NCBI GenBank assembly: GCA_937907455.1
Contig: CALESQ010000086.1
Span: forward strand, 1-44,428
Direction: 5' to 3'
Length of the DNA: 44,428 nt
DNA from: an uncultured Caldilineales bacterium
Lineage (GTDB): Bacteria; Chloroflexota; Anaerolineae; JAAEKA01
In this document: piece after piece, positions 24,949-33,577 of the stretch
How the letters are laid out: each line of letters starts with the position of its first letter
Numbering within the stretch: position 1 is the first letter of the stretch
Translations under genes and position numbers: made by a program
Notes under the pieces: model-generated
Database searches by the model: none
The model's input: only the letters and a program-made list of their open reading frames with translations
Told to the model about the DNA's origin: nothing

Positions 24949-25698
24949 TCACAGCAAACGCAAGGCATTAGCCGCAGCGCCATAGATGATCAGCATCTGC
25001 GCCACGGTGTAGCTTGTCCAGATCACATCGCCAATCGAAGGAAAGTAGGTGCGCCGCATCAGCTCGTTGCCCAGGATCAGGTCAGACAGCATGAACAGCG
25101 CCGCGCCTGCGGCCAGCGGGCCAAACCCGGTGGTTTGAAAAGCCAACGCAAAGGCGTTGCCAGCCATCAATGCCAGAAGCAGCGAGTAGAGCAGTGTGCC
25201 GATATTCAACACAGCACCGCGCGCGGGGGTGCGCACCAACGTCAGCCAAAGAACCAGCCCCAGCAGCAGGCACAGCAGCAGGCTCCACAGCCATACCGGG
25301 CCCGATCCCAGACCGATCACCTGGGCAATCTGACGGAAGGCCAGGATATAGGCAATGTGTCCGGCGCCGAAAGCCAAAATGCCGAAGATGACATTGCGCG
25401 GCTTGGGCACAAGCAGACCCGCCATGAACAAATCGCCCAGCAACCCGCACGCCATACCCAGGGTAAGCCACACGCCCATTGTAGCCAGAGGCGTACCTGC
25501 TGTACCGCCACGCTGCCACAGGCCGGCAGCCAACAGCAGCAGCATTGACAGAGTCATGCGCAACGGCAACGGCAGTCGGTTGCGGCGATCTGGCCCTGGC
25601 TTGCCAAACAGCAGTCCGGCCAGCAGCAGCACGATCCATGCGGCCAACAGGCCGAGCAACAAGGCTTTATACGGGGATGGGACAAGAAAATTGATCAT
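24949..25698 (-). CDS. Lysoplasmalogenase-like membrane protein (YhhN/TMEM86 family)
   Basis: YhhN/TMEM86 proteins are integral membrane hydrolases of lysoplasmalogens. The 249-aa protein has about eight membrane segments and the family-typical acidic sites: GLLGDLFMAGLL, GAGHIAYILAF, and FMLSDLILGNE near the C terminus, ending in a WTSYTVAQMLI segment. The family call is by these motifs, not by a search. It is in the minus-strand gene run between the GH13 amylase and galT. The bacterial role is not well established. Confidence 0.82.
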   Translation of the reverse strand: MINFLVPSPYKALLLGLLAAWIVLLLAGLLFGKPGPDRRNRLPLPLRMTLSMLLLLAAGLWQRGGTAGTPLATMGVWLTLGMACGLLGDLFMAGLLVPKPRNVIFGILAFGAGHIAYILAFRQIAQVIGLGSGPVWLWSLLLCLLLGLVLWLTLVRTPARGAVLNIGTLLYSLLLALMAGNAFALAFQTTGFGPLAAGAALFMLSDLILGNELMRRTYFPSIGDVIWTSYTVAQMLIIYGAAANALRLL

Positions 25699-25773
25699 AG
25701 TGAAAGCACAAAGGGTTTCGATACGCTGAAATTAGCTCACTTCATGCGAGTTGGCGCACCACAACCCGTACCT

Positions 25774-25804
25774 TCAACCCGCGGAGAGGCGCTCCGCCGA
25801 TTGA
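25774..25804. terminator. Hairpin downstream of the GH13 gene
   Basis: GCGGAG-AGGCG-CTCCGC (25781-25797) is flanked by TCAA and TTGA that extend the stem with an internal loop. It lies 36 nt after the amylase stop. There is no T-run, so termination is only possible. Confidence 0.4.
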
Positions 25805-25825
25805 AAGCAGTCAATTCTAATCTGC

Positions 25826-25861
25826 CTACTTCCTACTTCTTACAGGTTACTGGTTACTGCT
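25826..25861. repeat. 7-nt repeat tract over the end of the GH13 amylase gene
   Basis: CTACTTC/TTACTGG-type units. The last codons of the gene (AVTSNL and TAA) are within it. Confidence 0.75.
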
Positions 25862-27345
25862 TCGATCGCGAACAGATGATAGCCGTAGCCGGGCAGATCC
25901 ACGTATAGGCCCGCGCCCAGCATGTCATCACCACGGCGCAAATAGCTGTTGTCGTTAAGCAGATCATTCAGCCGCCAGGTGTGGCCGGCCAGCGCAACCC
26001 ACGGCACGGGTAACAGCGCCTGCGCCGGCTCAGGTGACAGATTCACTACCACCAAACGGCGCTCATTGCCCAAGCCCCAGGCAAAGGCCACCACCTGACG
26101 ATACGAGGTATTGCCCGGCCACTCAGCCGTGGGCGGCAGCACCTGCCAATCGCCGTGGTGCATCACCGGCGCGCGCAGGGCATCCAACAAACGGCGATAG
26201 AGCTGCTCCAGCGTGCTATCATCCTGTTCCAGCGGACGACGGCCCAACTGCACCGGCAATTTTATCCGCCTGCCCACAAGCTGGCCTTCGTGAAACAGGC
26301 GCAGCCCAGGCGTGGTGTAAGCCAGCACTGCGGCGGCCATGCTGCGTGCTATGCCGAAAGCTGCCACGGCACGGCGCTCGTCGTGGTTCTCGATAAAACG
26401 GGCCATGTGGCGCTGATACCCCGTATCCGCTGCCAGATGAAGCTGTACCTCAATGGCATCGCCCTGCACCAGCCGGTCATAAAGCCGCTTGTCGTAAGTG
26501 TAATCGAAGCCAAGCTGCTGTAGCTCCCATTCCAGATCCCAATACACCTCGGCCAACAACAGAAAATCGGGATAAGCGGCGCGTACATCGGTGATGGCAG
26601 CGGGCCAAAATTCAGTGCGCGGCGGCACAAACTCACCACCCCAGGTGCGCAAAAAGATATCGCGGTTAACCAGCATCGCCATGTCGCAGCGCGCCCCATC
26701 GCAGCGTTCTGCCACAGCCAGCAGCGCGTCAGTCATGGCACGACGGCTGGCAGGCAGGCGATAATCCACCTGCACCGTGTCACTCCAGCCATCGAAATAG
26801 GGATCGCGGCCATGCGCAAACACCCGCCATTGACCATTCGCCACATGATCGAAGTAATTGGCAGGCTGCCGCGCCAGACTATCTGCATCACCCTGCAGCA
26901 AACGCTCTGGATGCTCGCCCAGCCAGGCATGATCGCGCGCCAGATGATTGGGCACAAAATCCAGGATAAGACGCAGCCCCAACGCGGCCATGCGGCTGCG
27001 CAGCACCGCCAGCGCGGCATCGCCACCCAGCGCAGCATCCACCGTGTAATCGAAAATGCAATAAGGCGAGCCAACCACATCAGTGGCGCCAAAATCGGGC
27101 AGGGCGCGGGCATATTCCTGCTGCAAGCCGGGGTGAGCCACGGCCACAGCGCGGCCGGCGGGACTGCGCTGCCAAACGCCCATCAGCCACAAAGCATCAA
27201 AGCCATAACCGGCCAGACGTTCCAACTCGGCCTGGGGTATCTCAGCCAGGGTGAGCGGCGCGCCAGCCTGAGCGCGCAGCTCATGCAGCCAGGTCCAGGC
27301 ATTGATTTCGTAGATTGCAGGGTTTTGGGGCCAGGTTGCCATCAT
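25840..27345 (-). CDS. GH13 alpha-amylase family enzyme
   Basis: GH13 enzymes hydrolyse or rearrange alpha-glucosidic bonds. The 501-aa protein has the (beta/alpha)8 signature set: LILDFVPNHLARDH (region I, about 127-138), GARCDMAML with nucleophile D221, LLLAEVYWDLEW with acid/base E266, and FIENHDERR with D322. There is no signal peptide, so it acts in the cytoplasm. The subfamily cannot be named; the small size and the YEINAWTWL start recall maltogenic or sucrose-type members. A Shine-Dalgarno (CAGGAG) precedes the ATG. It follows uvrB by 40 nt. Confidence 0.9.
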   Translation of the reverse strand: MMATWPQNPAIYEINAWTWLHELRAQAGAPLTLAEIPQAELERLAGYGFDALWLMGVWQRSPAGRAVAVAHPGLQQEYARALPDFGATDVVGSPYCIFDYTVDAALGGDAALAVLRSRMAALGLRLILDFVPNHLARDHAWLGEHPERLLQGDADSLARQPANYFDHVANGQWRVFAHGRDPYFDGWSDTVQVDYRLPASRRAMTDALLAVAERCDGARCDMAMLVNRDIFLRTWGGEFVPPRTEFWPAAITDVRAAYPDFLLLAEVYWDLEWELQQLGFDYTYDKRLYDRLVQGDAIEVQLHLAADTGYQRHMARFIENHDERRAVAAFGIARSMAAAVLAYTTPGLRLFHEGQLVGRRIKLPVQLGRRPLEQDDSTLEQLYRRLLDALRAPVMHHGDWQVLPPTAEWPGNTSYRQVVAFAWGLGNERRLVVVNLSPEPAQALLPVPWVALAGHTWRLNDLLNDNSYLRRGDDMLGAGLYVDLPGYGYHLFAIEAVTSNL

Positions 27346-27385
27346 AACACTTTACTCCTGAGGGCTACATGGGTGCGAATTGCCG

Positions 27386-29473
27386 TTACGCCGGTTCTGT
27401 TGCCAGCGCATACACTATGTCGTCATCATCCAGGCTATCACGCTGCCAGGCGGGACGGTCGTCGTCCTCCTGCAGCGAGCGGCGCAGTTCGATCACCTGA
27501 TCGCGCAAGGCAGCGGCTTCCTCGAAGCGCAAGTCCTCGGCCGCGCGGTGCATTTCCTTTTCCAGCTCACGCACCATGCGCAGGCGTTCAGCGCGCGGCA
27601 ATGAAACCAGCCGCGGCGCACGACGCTCGCCGCTGTCATCGCCCGTATCGTAGCTTGCCGGCTCTTCGGCCACAGCCAATTGCAGGCGTTGGGTCAGATC
27701 GCGCACGCTTTTGATAATGCTCTGCGGCACAATGCCGCGCTCGCTGTTGTAAAGCTCCTGCTTTTCGCGACGGCGGTTGGTTTCGCCAATAGCCGCCTTC
27801 ATGCTATCGGTCATCTTGTCGCCGTAGAGAATGGCTTTGCCCTCGACATGCCGCGCGGCTCGGCCAATGGTTTGAATCAGCGACGAAGCCGAACGCAGGA
27901 AGCCTTCCTTGTCTGCATCCAACACAGCCACCAAACTCACCTCCGGCAAATCCAGCCCTTCGCGCAGCAGGTTAATGCCCACCACAACATCGTACACGCC
28001 CAACCGCAGATCGCGCAAAATTTCGACCCGCTCTAACGTGTGGATTTCGCTGTGCAGATAGTGTACTTTGATGCCCAACTCAGCCAGGTAATCGGACAAA
28101 TCCTCGGCCATGCGCTTGGTGAGGGTAGTCACCAGCACGCGCTGGCCCTTGCGCAGCCGAGCGCGAATCTCCTTTACCAGGTCGTCTACTTGCCCTTTGA
28201 TCGGACGTACCTCAACCACGGGGTCCAGCAGACCAGTGGGACGAATCACCTGATCCACAACCTGCTGCGAGACTTCGCGCTCATATGGCGCTGGCGTGGC
28301 GGTGGTGTATACTACCTGCTGCACCATGGCCTCAAACTCTTCAAAACGCAGTGGGCGGTTATCCATAGCCGAAGGCAAACGGAAGCCGAAATCCACCAGC
28401 ACCTGCTTGCGCTGGCGATCGCCGTTGTACATGCCGCGAATCTGCGGCACGGTGATGTGGCTTTCGTCAATGATACATAGCCAATCTGCCGGGAAATAAT
28501 CCAGCAGGGTCCACGGCTGTGAGCCGGGCGCACGGCGCGCCAGCGGGCGGCTATAGTTTTCGATGCCGGAGCAATGCCCCACCTCGCGCAGCATCTCCAA
28601 ATCATAACGAGTGCGTTGTTCGATGCGCTGCGCCTCCAGGTACTTTTCGTTCTGCTTAAACCAGGCCACGCGCGCCTCCATCTCCGCTTCGATGTCGGCA
28701 ATAGCGTCGTTGAGCTTGGCCGCCGGAGTGACGAAATGCTTGGCCGGAAAGATATTTACCTGTGCATGCTGGGCGAGGATCTCGCCGGTGAGGGTATCAA
28801 TCTCGTGGATGCGTTCGATCTCATCGCCCCACAGTTCCACCCGATAGGCAGTTTCGCCGTAGGCCGGCTGCACCTCCAGCGTATCACCGCGCACGCGAAA
28901 GCGGCCACGCTGCAATACTTGATCGTTGCGCTCGTAATAAATATCCACCAGGCGGCGCAGCACCTGGTTACGGCGAATCTGCTCACCGGCGCGTAAATGC
29001 ACCACTTCCTGACCGTAATCCTGCGGGCTGCCCAAGCCATAGATGGCAGACACCGATGCCACAATCACCACGTCACGACGGCTAAACAGCGAGGCAGTAG
29101 CCGCCAGGCGCAGCCGATCTATCTCGTCGTTGATGCTGGAGTCCTTCTCGATGAAGGTGTCGGTGCGCGGGATATAAGCTTCCGGCTGATAGTAGTCATA
29201 GTAGCTGACAAAATACTCAACGGCATTATGCGGGAAGAACTCGCGGAACTCGGCATAAAGCTGCGCAGCCAACGTCTTGTTGTGCGCCAGAATCAGCGTG
29301 GGACGCTGCACCTGCTCGATCAGCTTGGCCATGACAAAAGTTTTGCCGGTGCCGGTGGCTCCTAACAGCGTTTGATGCTTGAAGCCTTGCTGCAAGCCGG
29401 CAGTGAGGCGTTCAATGGCCTGCGGTTGGTCTCCCATCGGTTGAAAGTCAGAAAAAACGGTGAGTTTGGACAC
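27386..29473 (-). CDS. uvrB: UvrABC system protein B
   Basis: UvrB is the damage-verifying helicase of bacterial nucleotide excision repair. The protein (695 aa) has Walker A GATGTGKTFVMA near residue 30, the SF2 motifs, the damage-binding beta-hairpin region (YYDYYQPEAYIP; DSSINDEIDRLR), motif VI QTIGRAARH, and the C-terminal UVR domain (LEKEMHRAAEDLRFEEAAALRDQ). The start is GTG at 29471-29473, giving VSKLTVFSDF, with GAGGAG 4 nt before it; the longer ATG would cross the promoter. A promoter and a LexA-type box lie upstream, so SOS control is likely. A GH3-like gene is transcribed divergently. Confidence 0.96.
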   Translation of the reverse strand: MSKLTVFSDFQPMGDQPQAIERLTAGLQQGFKHQTLLGATGTGKTFVMAKLIEQVQRPTLILAHNKTLAAQLYAEFREFFPHNAVEYFVSYYDYYQPEAYIPRTDTFIEKDSSINDEIDRLRLAATASLFSRRDVVIVASVSAIYGLGSPQDYGQEVVHLRAGEQIRRNQVLRRLVDIYYERNDQVLQRGRFRVRGDTLEVQPAYGETAYRVELWGDEIERIHEIDTLTGEILAQHAQVNIFPAKHFVTPAAKLNDAIADIEAEMEARVAWFKQNEKYLEAQRIEQRTRYDLEMLREVGHCSGIENYSRPLARRAPGSQPWTLLDYFPADWLCIIDESHITVPQIRGMYNGDRQRKQVLVDFGFRLPSAMDNRPLRFEEFEAMVQQVVYTTATPAPYEREVSQQVVDQVIRPTGLLDPVVEVRPIKGQVDDLVKEIRARLRKGQRVLVTTLTKRMAEDLSDYLAELGIKVHYLHSEIHTLERVEILRDLRLGVYDVVVGINLLREGLDLPEVSLVAVLDADKEGFLRSASSLIQTIGRAARHVEGKAILYGDKMTDSMKAAIGETNRRREKQELYNSERGIVPQSIIKSVRDLTQRLQLAVAEEPASYDTGDDSGERRAPRLVSLPRAERLRMVRELEKEMHRAAEDLRFEEAAALRDQVIELRRSLQEDDDRPAWQRDSLDDDDIVYALATEPA

Positions 29474-29499
29474 AATACTCCTCTTGATCAAGTCAGCAA

Positions 29500-29511
29500 G
29501 AACATTAGTTC
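29500..29511. promoter_or_regulatory. LexA-type SOS box in the uvrB promoter
   Basis: GAACATTAGTTC is a perfect GAAC-N4-GTTC palindrome, the core of the LexA box known from Bacillus and several other Gram-positive-type groups; on the uvrB strand it extends to CGAAC. It begins a few bases after the predicted transcription start of uvrB. Confidence 0.65.
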
Positions 29512-29520
29512 GCACTGACT

Positions 29521-29549
29521 ATTATATCCGCATCGGGCACTTTTGTCTA
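29521..29549 (-). promoter_or_regulatory. uvrB promoter
   Basis: TAGACA (29544-29549), 17-nt spacer and a perfect TATAAT (29521-29526) on the minus strand. Transcription would start near 29514, just before the LexA box. Confidence 0.65.
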
Positions 29550-29562
29550 ACACAGGGCCTGT

Positions 29563-29591
29563 TTGACGCCGTTCACAGCCCCAAGTATACT
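29563..29591 (+). promoter_or_regulatory. Promoter of the GH3-like gene
   Basis: TTGACG (29563-29568), 17-nt spacer and TATACT (29586-29591). The ATG at 29601 is only 9 nt after the -10, so the mRNA would have almost no leader. Confidence 0.6.
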
Positions 29592-29600
29592 ACAGCCCTG

Positions 29601-32537
29601 ATGAAACACCGAAGACCAGCTTTTACCTTGCTAGCCTTTGCCCTGCGTTTGCTGCTGCTGGCTGCCTTGCTGCTGCCATCCGCCGCCGCGCCGCTGCACG
29701 CACAAACTGCACCGGCTAATGTGCAGGCTATTTTCAACGCCATGACCGCCGCCGACCGCGTGGGTCAACTGTTTGTAGTAACCTTTAACGGCAGTGATGC
29801 AGCAGCCGATAGCGCCATAGCTGGCCTGATCCGCGATTTTCGCATCGGCGGTGTGCTACTTAGCGCAGCCAACAACAACTTCCGCAACACCACGCCCGAC
29901 GGCGCGCTCGCGGACACTCCGCAGCAGGTGGCACGGCTGACTAACCAACTTCAGGCGTTGGCCTTTGACGGCTCCCTGCCCTTCGAGGTATCACTGGCAC
30001 CGCAGCCCGAAGACTTACAAGCACTGGATACCCCCCCAGAACGCGGCGTTACCCTGCCGCTGTTGATAGGTGTCAGTCAAGACGGCAACGGCTACCCTGG
30101 CACAAGCCTGCGCAGTGGTTTTTCCCCCTTGCCCGGCAACATGGCGTTGGGTGCAGGCTGGAGTGTGAGCGACGCGGCCGCAATCGGCTATGTCACCGGC
30201 AGCGAGTTGGCCGATGTAGGCGTAAATCTCCTGCTCGGCCCTGCGCTGGATGTGCTGGATAATCCCCGCCCCGATCCTGCCACTACGTTGGGGGTGCGTT
30301 CGTTCGGTGGCAACGCCTATTGGGTCGGACGGCTGGGCCGCGCTTTTATCGGCGGCGTGCATGAAGGCTCAGCTAAACGCGTAGCCACCATCGCCAAGCA
30401 TTTTCCCGGCCAGGGCAGCAGTGACCGGGCACCGGAAAACGAAGTAGCTACCATTCAAAAGCCCGCGGCTACGTTGGCCGAGGTGGAGATAGCACCATTT
30501 GCTGCGGCAGCTCGCCCCGGCACCCTGCAAGATCTGCTGCCAGGCAGCGATCCGCCCCGCCGCGCCTCTACTGTGACCGATGGCCTGCAAAGCACGCACA
30601 TCCGCTATGCCGGACTGCAAGGCAACAGCGAAAATGCCCCACCCATCAGCCTGGCTCCGCAACTCACGCAAGAGCTACTGGACAGCCCTGCTTTCAGCGA
30701 TTGGCACACCACCCGCGCCGGCGTAGTGATGAGCGATGAGCTAGGCGCGCCGGCAGTGCGTCGCTACTATGATCCCACCTTGCAAAGCTTTCCGCATCGC
30801 CGCGTGGCGCAAGATGCCTTGCTGGCCGGCAACGATCTGCTGCTGCTGGCCCGCTGGAGCCTGGATGACAGCGAAGCAACGGCTATCGTCAATATCAAGG
30901 ATACAATCACCTTTTTCCAAAGCAAGTACACCAGTGATGCCGATTTTCGTCGTCGCGTAGATGCCGCCGTGCTGCGCATTCTCACGCTTAAAGTGCGGCT
31001 ATACCCAGAACTGGATCTGTACAGCGTGCTGGTGGATGGCGAAAAGCTAGCCACGCGTGATTTGCGTGAAGATGTCGGCGCGCAGGCCGCGCGCGATGCG
31101 GTGACCCTGCTGGCCCCCAGCAACATCGAGCTGGCCCAGCGTCTACCTACCGGGCCTGGCCCCGATGATTTTATCCTGTTCATCAGCGATGCACGGCAGG
31201 TGCGTGAATGCCTCAGCGACGATTGCCCGCCTTTTCCGCTGATCGCGCCTACAGCGTTGCAGGATATAGTTTTTCGACTATACGAACCCAGTGGCCGCGT
31301 AGCCCCTGAGCGAATGGCAAGTCTGACGCTGGCCCAGCTTGCCGCCTGGCTCAATCCACCTGAGCCTGCGGCAGACGGCACCCCCGTGGCAGCGGTGCAG
31401 CCAGAGCAGGCGGCGCCCTCTATTGCTGAACCGGATATTGCTGCCCTGATAGCCGAAGCTGACTGGATTGTGTTTGCCATTCTGGACAACTCGCCGCAGG
31501 CGGCTGGTGTTGCCGTGATGCGGCAGTTCCTCAGCGAAAAACCGGTGAGTCGCGAGCAAAAGCGCCTGGTGGCTATTGCCTATGACGCGCCTTATTTTCT
31601 CGACGCCACCGATATCGCCAAGCTCACTGCCTATTTTGCTGTATACGGGCACACCCAGCCGCTGTTAGAAGCCTCGATGCGGGTGCTATTTCGTGAGTGG
31701 AGCCCCACAGGCGCATCACCGGTAGATATCAGCGCGCTAAACTACGCCTTATCAGAGCGACTCCAGCCTAACCCCAGGCAGTTTATCCCCATGAGCCTGC
31801 CCGATGTGCGCGTGCAGATGGGCAGCAACACTTTTACGGCCAAAGTGGGCGACACGCTGCGGGTGCTGGCCGGACCGATCCTTGACAACAATGGCCGCAT
31901 TGTACCGGATAACACCGCAGCCAGCTTCAAGCTGAAGCAACGCACCGACCAGTTCGAGTTGCCATTGGGTGAAACCCGCACGCTGGATGGCTTTGCCGAG
32001 TCGTCAGTAGTGCTGGAGCGGGCAGGTGATTACGAAGTACAGGTACAAAGCGGCCAGGCCAGCGGTTCGCTCAGCCTGTTGCTTAACATCCTCGACTCGG
32101 CTCAGGGCGAGGCCCAGGTGGCGGTAGCAACAGCCACTCCCAGCCCTGTACCCACTGAAACACCTGCGCCCACGCCGGCGCCTACCGAAATACCCGCCCC
32201 CACGCCGGTGACGGAAGGCGACCCTTCAGCCGGTGATGATAGCAACGCGGGGTCGCGACGTGTGAATGCCGTCACCTTTGCGCTGGCGCTGGCCGCGGTA
32301 GCGCTGGTCGTGCTGGGCGTGCTGCGGGCGCTGCGTTCACGCCTGACAACGCGGGCTGATGGACTGCGCCTGAGCTTGTGGATGGCAAGCGGCGGCGCGT
32401 TGGCTTATCTGCTGTATGGATTGGGTTGGTTCCCCGCGGCGAATTGGCTGCACAGCACCCTGCATAGCGGAGGTGCGGCATTGGCTGCGCTGGTTGGTAG
32501 CTTGCTGCCGGTGCTTGCTTTGCGTAGCAAGGAGTAA
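29601..32537 (+). CDS. Surface-anchored GH3-like protein with Pro/Thr linker and C-terminal membrane segments
   Basis: GH3 N-terminal-domain enzymes include beta-N-acetylhexosaminidases and beta-glucosidases. The 978-aa protein has a signal peptide (about residues 1-35), a GH3-like barrel (VGQLFVVTFNG; KHFPGQG at 266-272; nucleophile-type Asp D379 in VMSDELG), then domains I cannot name, a Pro/Thr-rich linker (PTETPAPTPAPTEIPAPTP) and two or three C-terminal membrane segments. The NagZ-type His-containing loop after KHFPG is not seen: GQG replaces GHG and no DSH follows, so activity is uncertain. The start at 29601 is set by the promoter and the signal peptide. Confidence 0.8.
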   Translation: MKHRRPAFTLLAFALRLLLLAALLLPSAAAPLHAQTAPANVQAIFNAMTAADRVGQLFVVTFNGSDAAADSAIAGLIRDFRIGGVLLSAANNNFRNTTPDGALADTPQQVARLTNQLQALAFDGSLPFEVSLAPQPEDLQALDTPPERGVTLPLLIGVSQDGNGYPGTSLRSGFSPLPGNMALGAGWSVSDAAAIGYVTGSELADVGVNLLLGPALDVLDNPRPDPATTLGVRSFGGNAYWVGRLGRAFIGGVHEGSAKRVATIAKHFPGQGSSDRAPENEVATIQKPAATLAEVEIAPFAAAARPGTLQDLLPGSDPPRRASTVTDGLQSTHIRYAGLQGNSENAPPISLAPQLTQELLDSPAFSDWHTTRAGVVMSDELGAPAVRRYYDPTLQSFPHRRVAQDALLAGNDLLLLARWSLDDSEATAIVNIKDTITFFQSKYTSDADFRRRVDAAVLRILTLKVRLYPELDLYSVLVDGEKLATRDLREDVGAQAARDAVTLLAPSNIELAQRLPTGPGPDDFILFISDARQVRECLSDDCPPFPLIAPTALQDIVFRLYEPSGRVAPERMASLTLAQLAAWLNPPEPAADGTPVAAVQPEQAAPSIAEPDIAALIAEADWIVFAILDNSPQAAGVAVMRQFLSEKPVSREQKRLVAIAYDAPYFLDATDIAKLTAYFAVYGHTQPLLEASMRVLFREWSPTGASPVDISALNYALSERLQPNPRQFIPMSLPDVRVQMGSNTFTAKVGDTLRVLAGPILDNNGRIVPDNTAASFKLKQRTDQFELPLGETRTLDGFAESSVVLERAGDYEVQVQSGQASGSLSLLLNILDSAQGEAQVAVATATPSPVPTETPAPTPAPTEIPAPTPVTEGDPSAGDDSNAGSRRVNAVTFALALAAVALVVLGVLRALRSRLTTRADGLRLSLWMASGGALAYLLYGLGWFPAANWLHSTLHSGGAALAALVGSLLPVLALRSKE

Positions 32538-32541
32538 CGCG

Positions 32542-33525
32542 TCAGATCAGGCTGATCACCAGTGCGGCCAGAGTGAGCACACCGGCCAACACAGCCAACA
32601 CGCGCTGCTGCTGCCAGGCGCTCTGCCACGACTCATGCTGACTGTGAAGCATTGGTTCTGACAATGCCCGGCGCGGCGCAAGCAAGGCAGCACGCAAAGC
32701 ATCCACATCCGCCGGGCGGTCATCGGGGTGCATAGCCATGGCCGCCTGTACCGCCCGTTCGCTGCGCGGCGACACCTGCGGATTGATCTGGCGCAATGGA
32801 GCCAGCATGCCCGGCTTCAGGAAACGCTGCTTGGCATCGGGCGGCGGCATGCCGCTCAGCAGGTGATACAACGTAGCTCCCAGTGCGTAGATATCGGAAC
32901 GGGCATCGGTGTGGCCGGTGTCACCGCCGTACTGCTCCAACGGTGTATATTGCAGCGTGCCTCGGCCCTGCACCACCGTCACCGTGCGGCTTTCGTCGGC
33001 GGCCAGCACTTTCACCAAGCCAAAATCCACCAGTTTGATGGCCTCGCGCGGTGTGAGTTTGATATTCGAAGGCTTGATATCGCGGTGCAGCACCGGCGGC
33101 TCCTGACCATGCAGATAGGCCAGCACATCACACAACTGATCAGCCCAGCCCAAAACCTGTGCTTCCTCCAAAAACTGGCCCTGGCGTCGAGCCTCGTCCA
33201 GCAGTTGCTTCAGGTCACGGCCCGGCACGAAGTCCATAACTAGCACTTCACGGCCATCTTCGGTAAAATAATCGGACACTTTGGGCAGGCTTGGATGGTC
33301 GAGGCGAGCCAACACTGAGGCTTCGCGGTAGAACTGCTCCTGCATCTGAGCCGGATCGTCAAAGGGTGCGCCCGAGCCGGGCAAAATCTCTTTCACCGCG
33401 CACAAACGCCCAGCCAGGCGCAGGTCTTCTGCCTTGTAGACTGCACCCATGCCGCCTTGTCCGATCAGCTCGATGATTTTATAGCGTTCGCGCAGCACCA
33501 CGCCGGGTGAAAATGGTAAGGGCAT
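32542..33525 (-). CDS. Hanks-type Ser/Thr protein kinase with C-terminal membrane anchor
   Basis: The 327-aa protein has the kinase motifs GQGGMGAVYKAE (P-loop, near residue 22), the AVKEIL lysine strand, HRDIKPSNIKL (catalytic loop) and VDFGLVK (DFG). LEQYGGDTG stands near the APE position. A single membrane segment lies at the very C terminus (VLAVLAGVLTLAALVISLI), so the kinase faces the cytoplasm with no outside sensor domain. The start (MPLPFSPG) is fixed by a promoter whose -10 ends 6 nt upstream, so the message would be leaderless. It is divergent from an FHA-domain regulator and convergent with the GH3-like gene, with 4 nt between stops. Confidence 0.93.
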   Translation of the reverse strand: MPLPFSPGVVLRERYKIIELIGQGGMGAVYKAEDLRLAGRLCAVKEILPGSGAPFDDPAQMQEQFYREASVLARLDHPSLPKVSDYFTEDGREVLVMDFVPGRDLKQLLDEARRQGQFLEEAQVLGWADQLCDVLAYLHGQEPPVLHRDIKPSNIKLTPREAIKLVDFGLVKVLAADESRTVTVVQGRGTLQYTPLEQYGGDTGHTDARSDIYALGATLYHLLSGMPPPDAKQRFLKPGMLAPLRQINPQVSPRSERAVQAAMAMHPDDRPADVDALRAALLAPRRALSEPMLHSQHESWQSAWQQQRVLAVLAGVLTLAALVISLI

Positions 33526-33531
33526 AGTTGC

Positions 33532-33560
33532 ATTATGGCCCACCTGCCGCGTGCTGTCAA
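33532..33560 (-). promoter_or_regulatory. Promoter giving a leaderless kinase mRNA
   Basis: On the minus strand, TTGACA (33555-33560), a 17-nt spacer, CATAAT (33532-33537), then 6 nt to the ATG. The predicted start of transcription is the first base of the ATG. Confidence 0.65.
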
Positions 33561-33577
33561 ACAACGAGGTTATTCCT

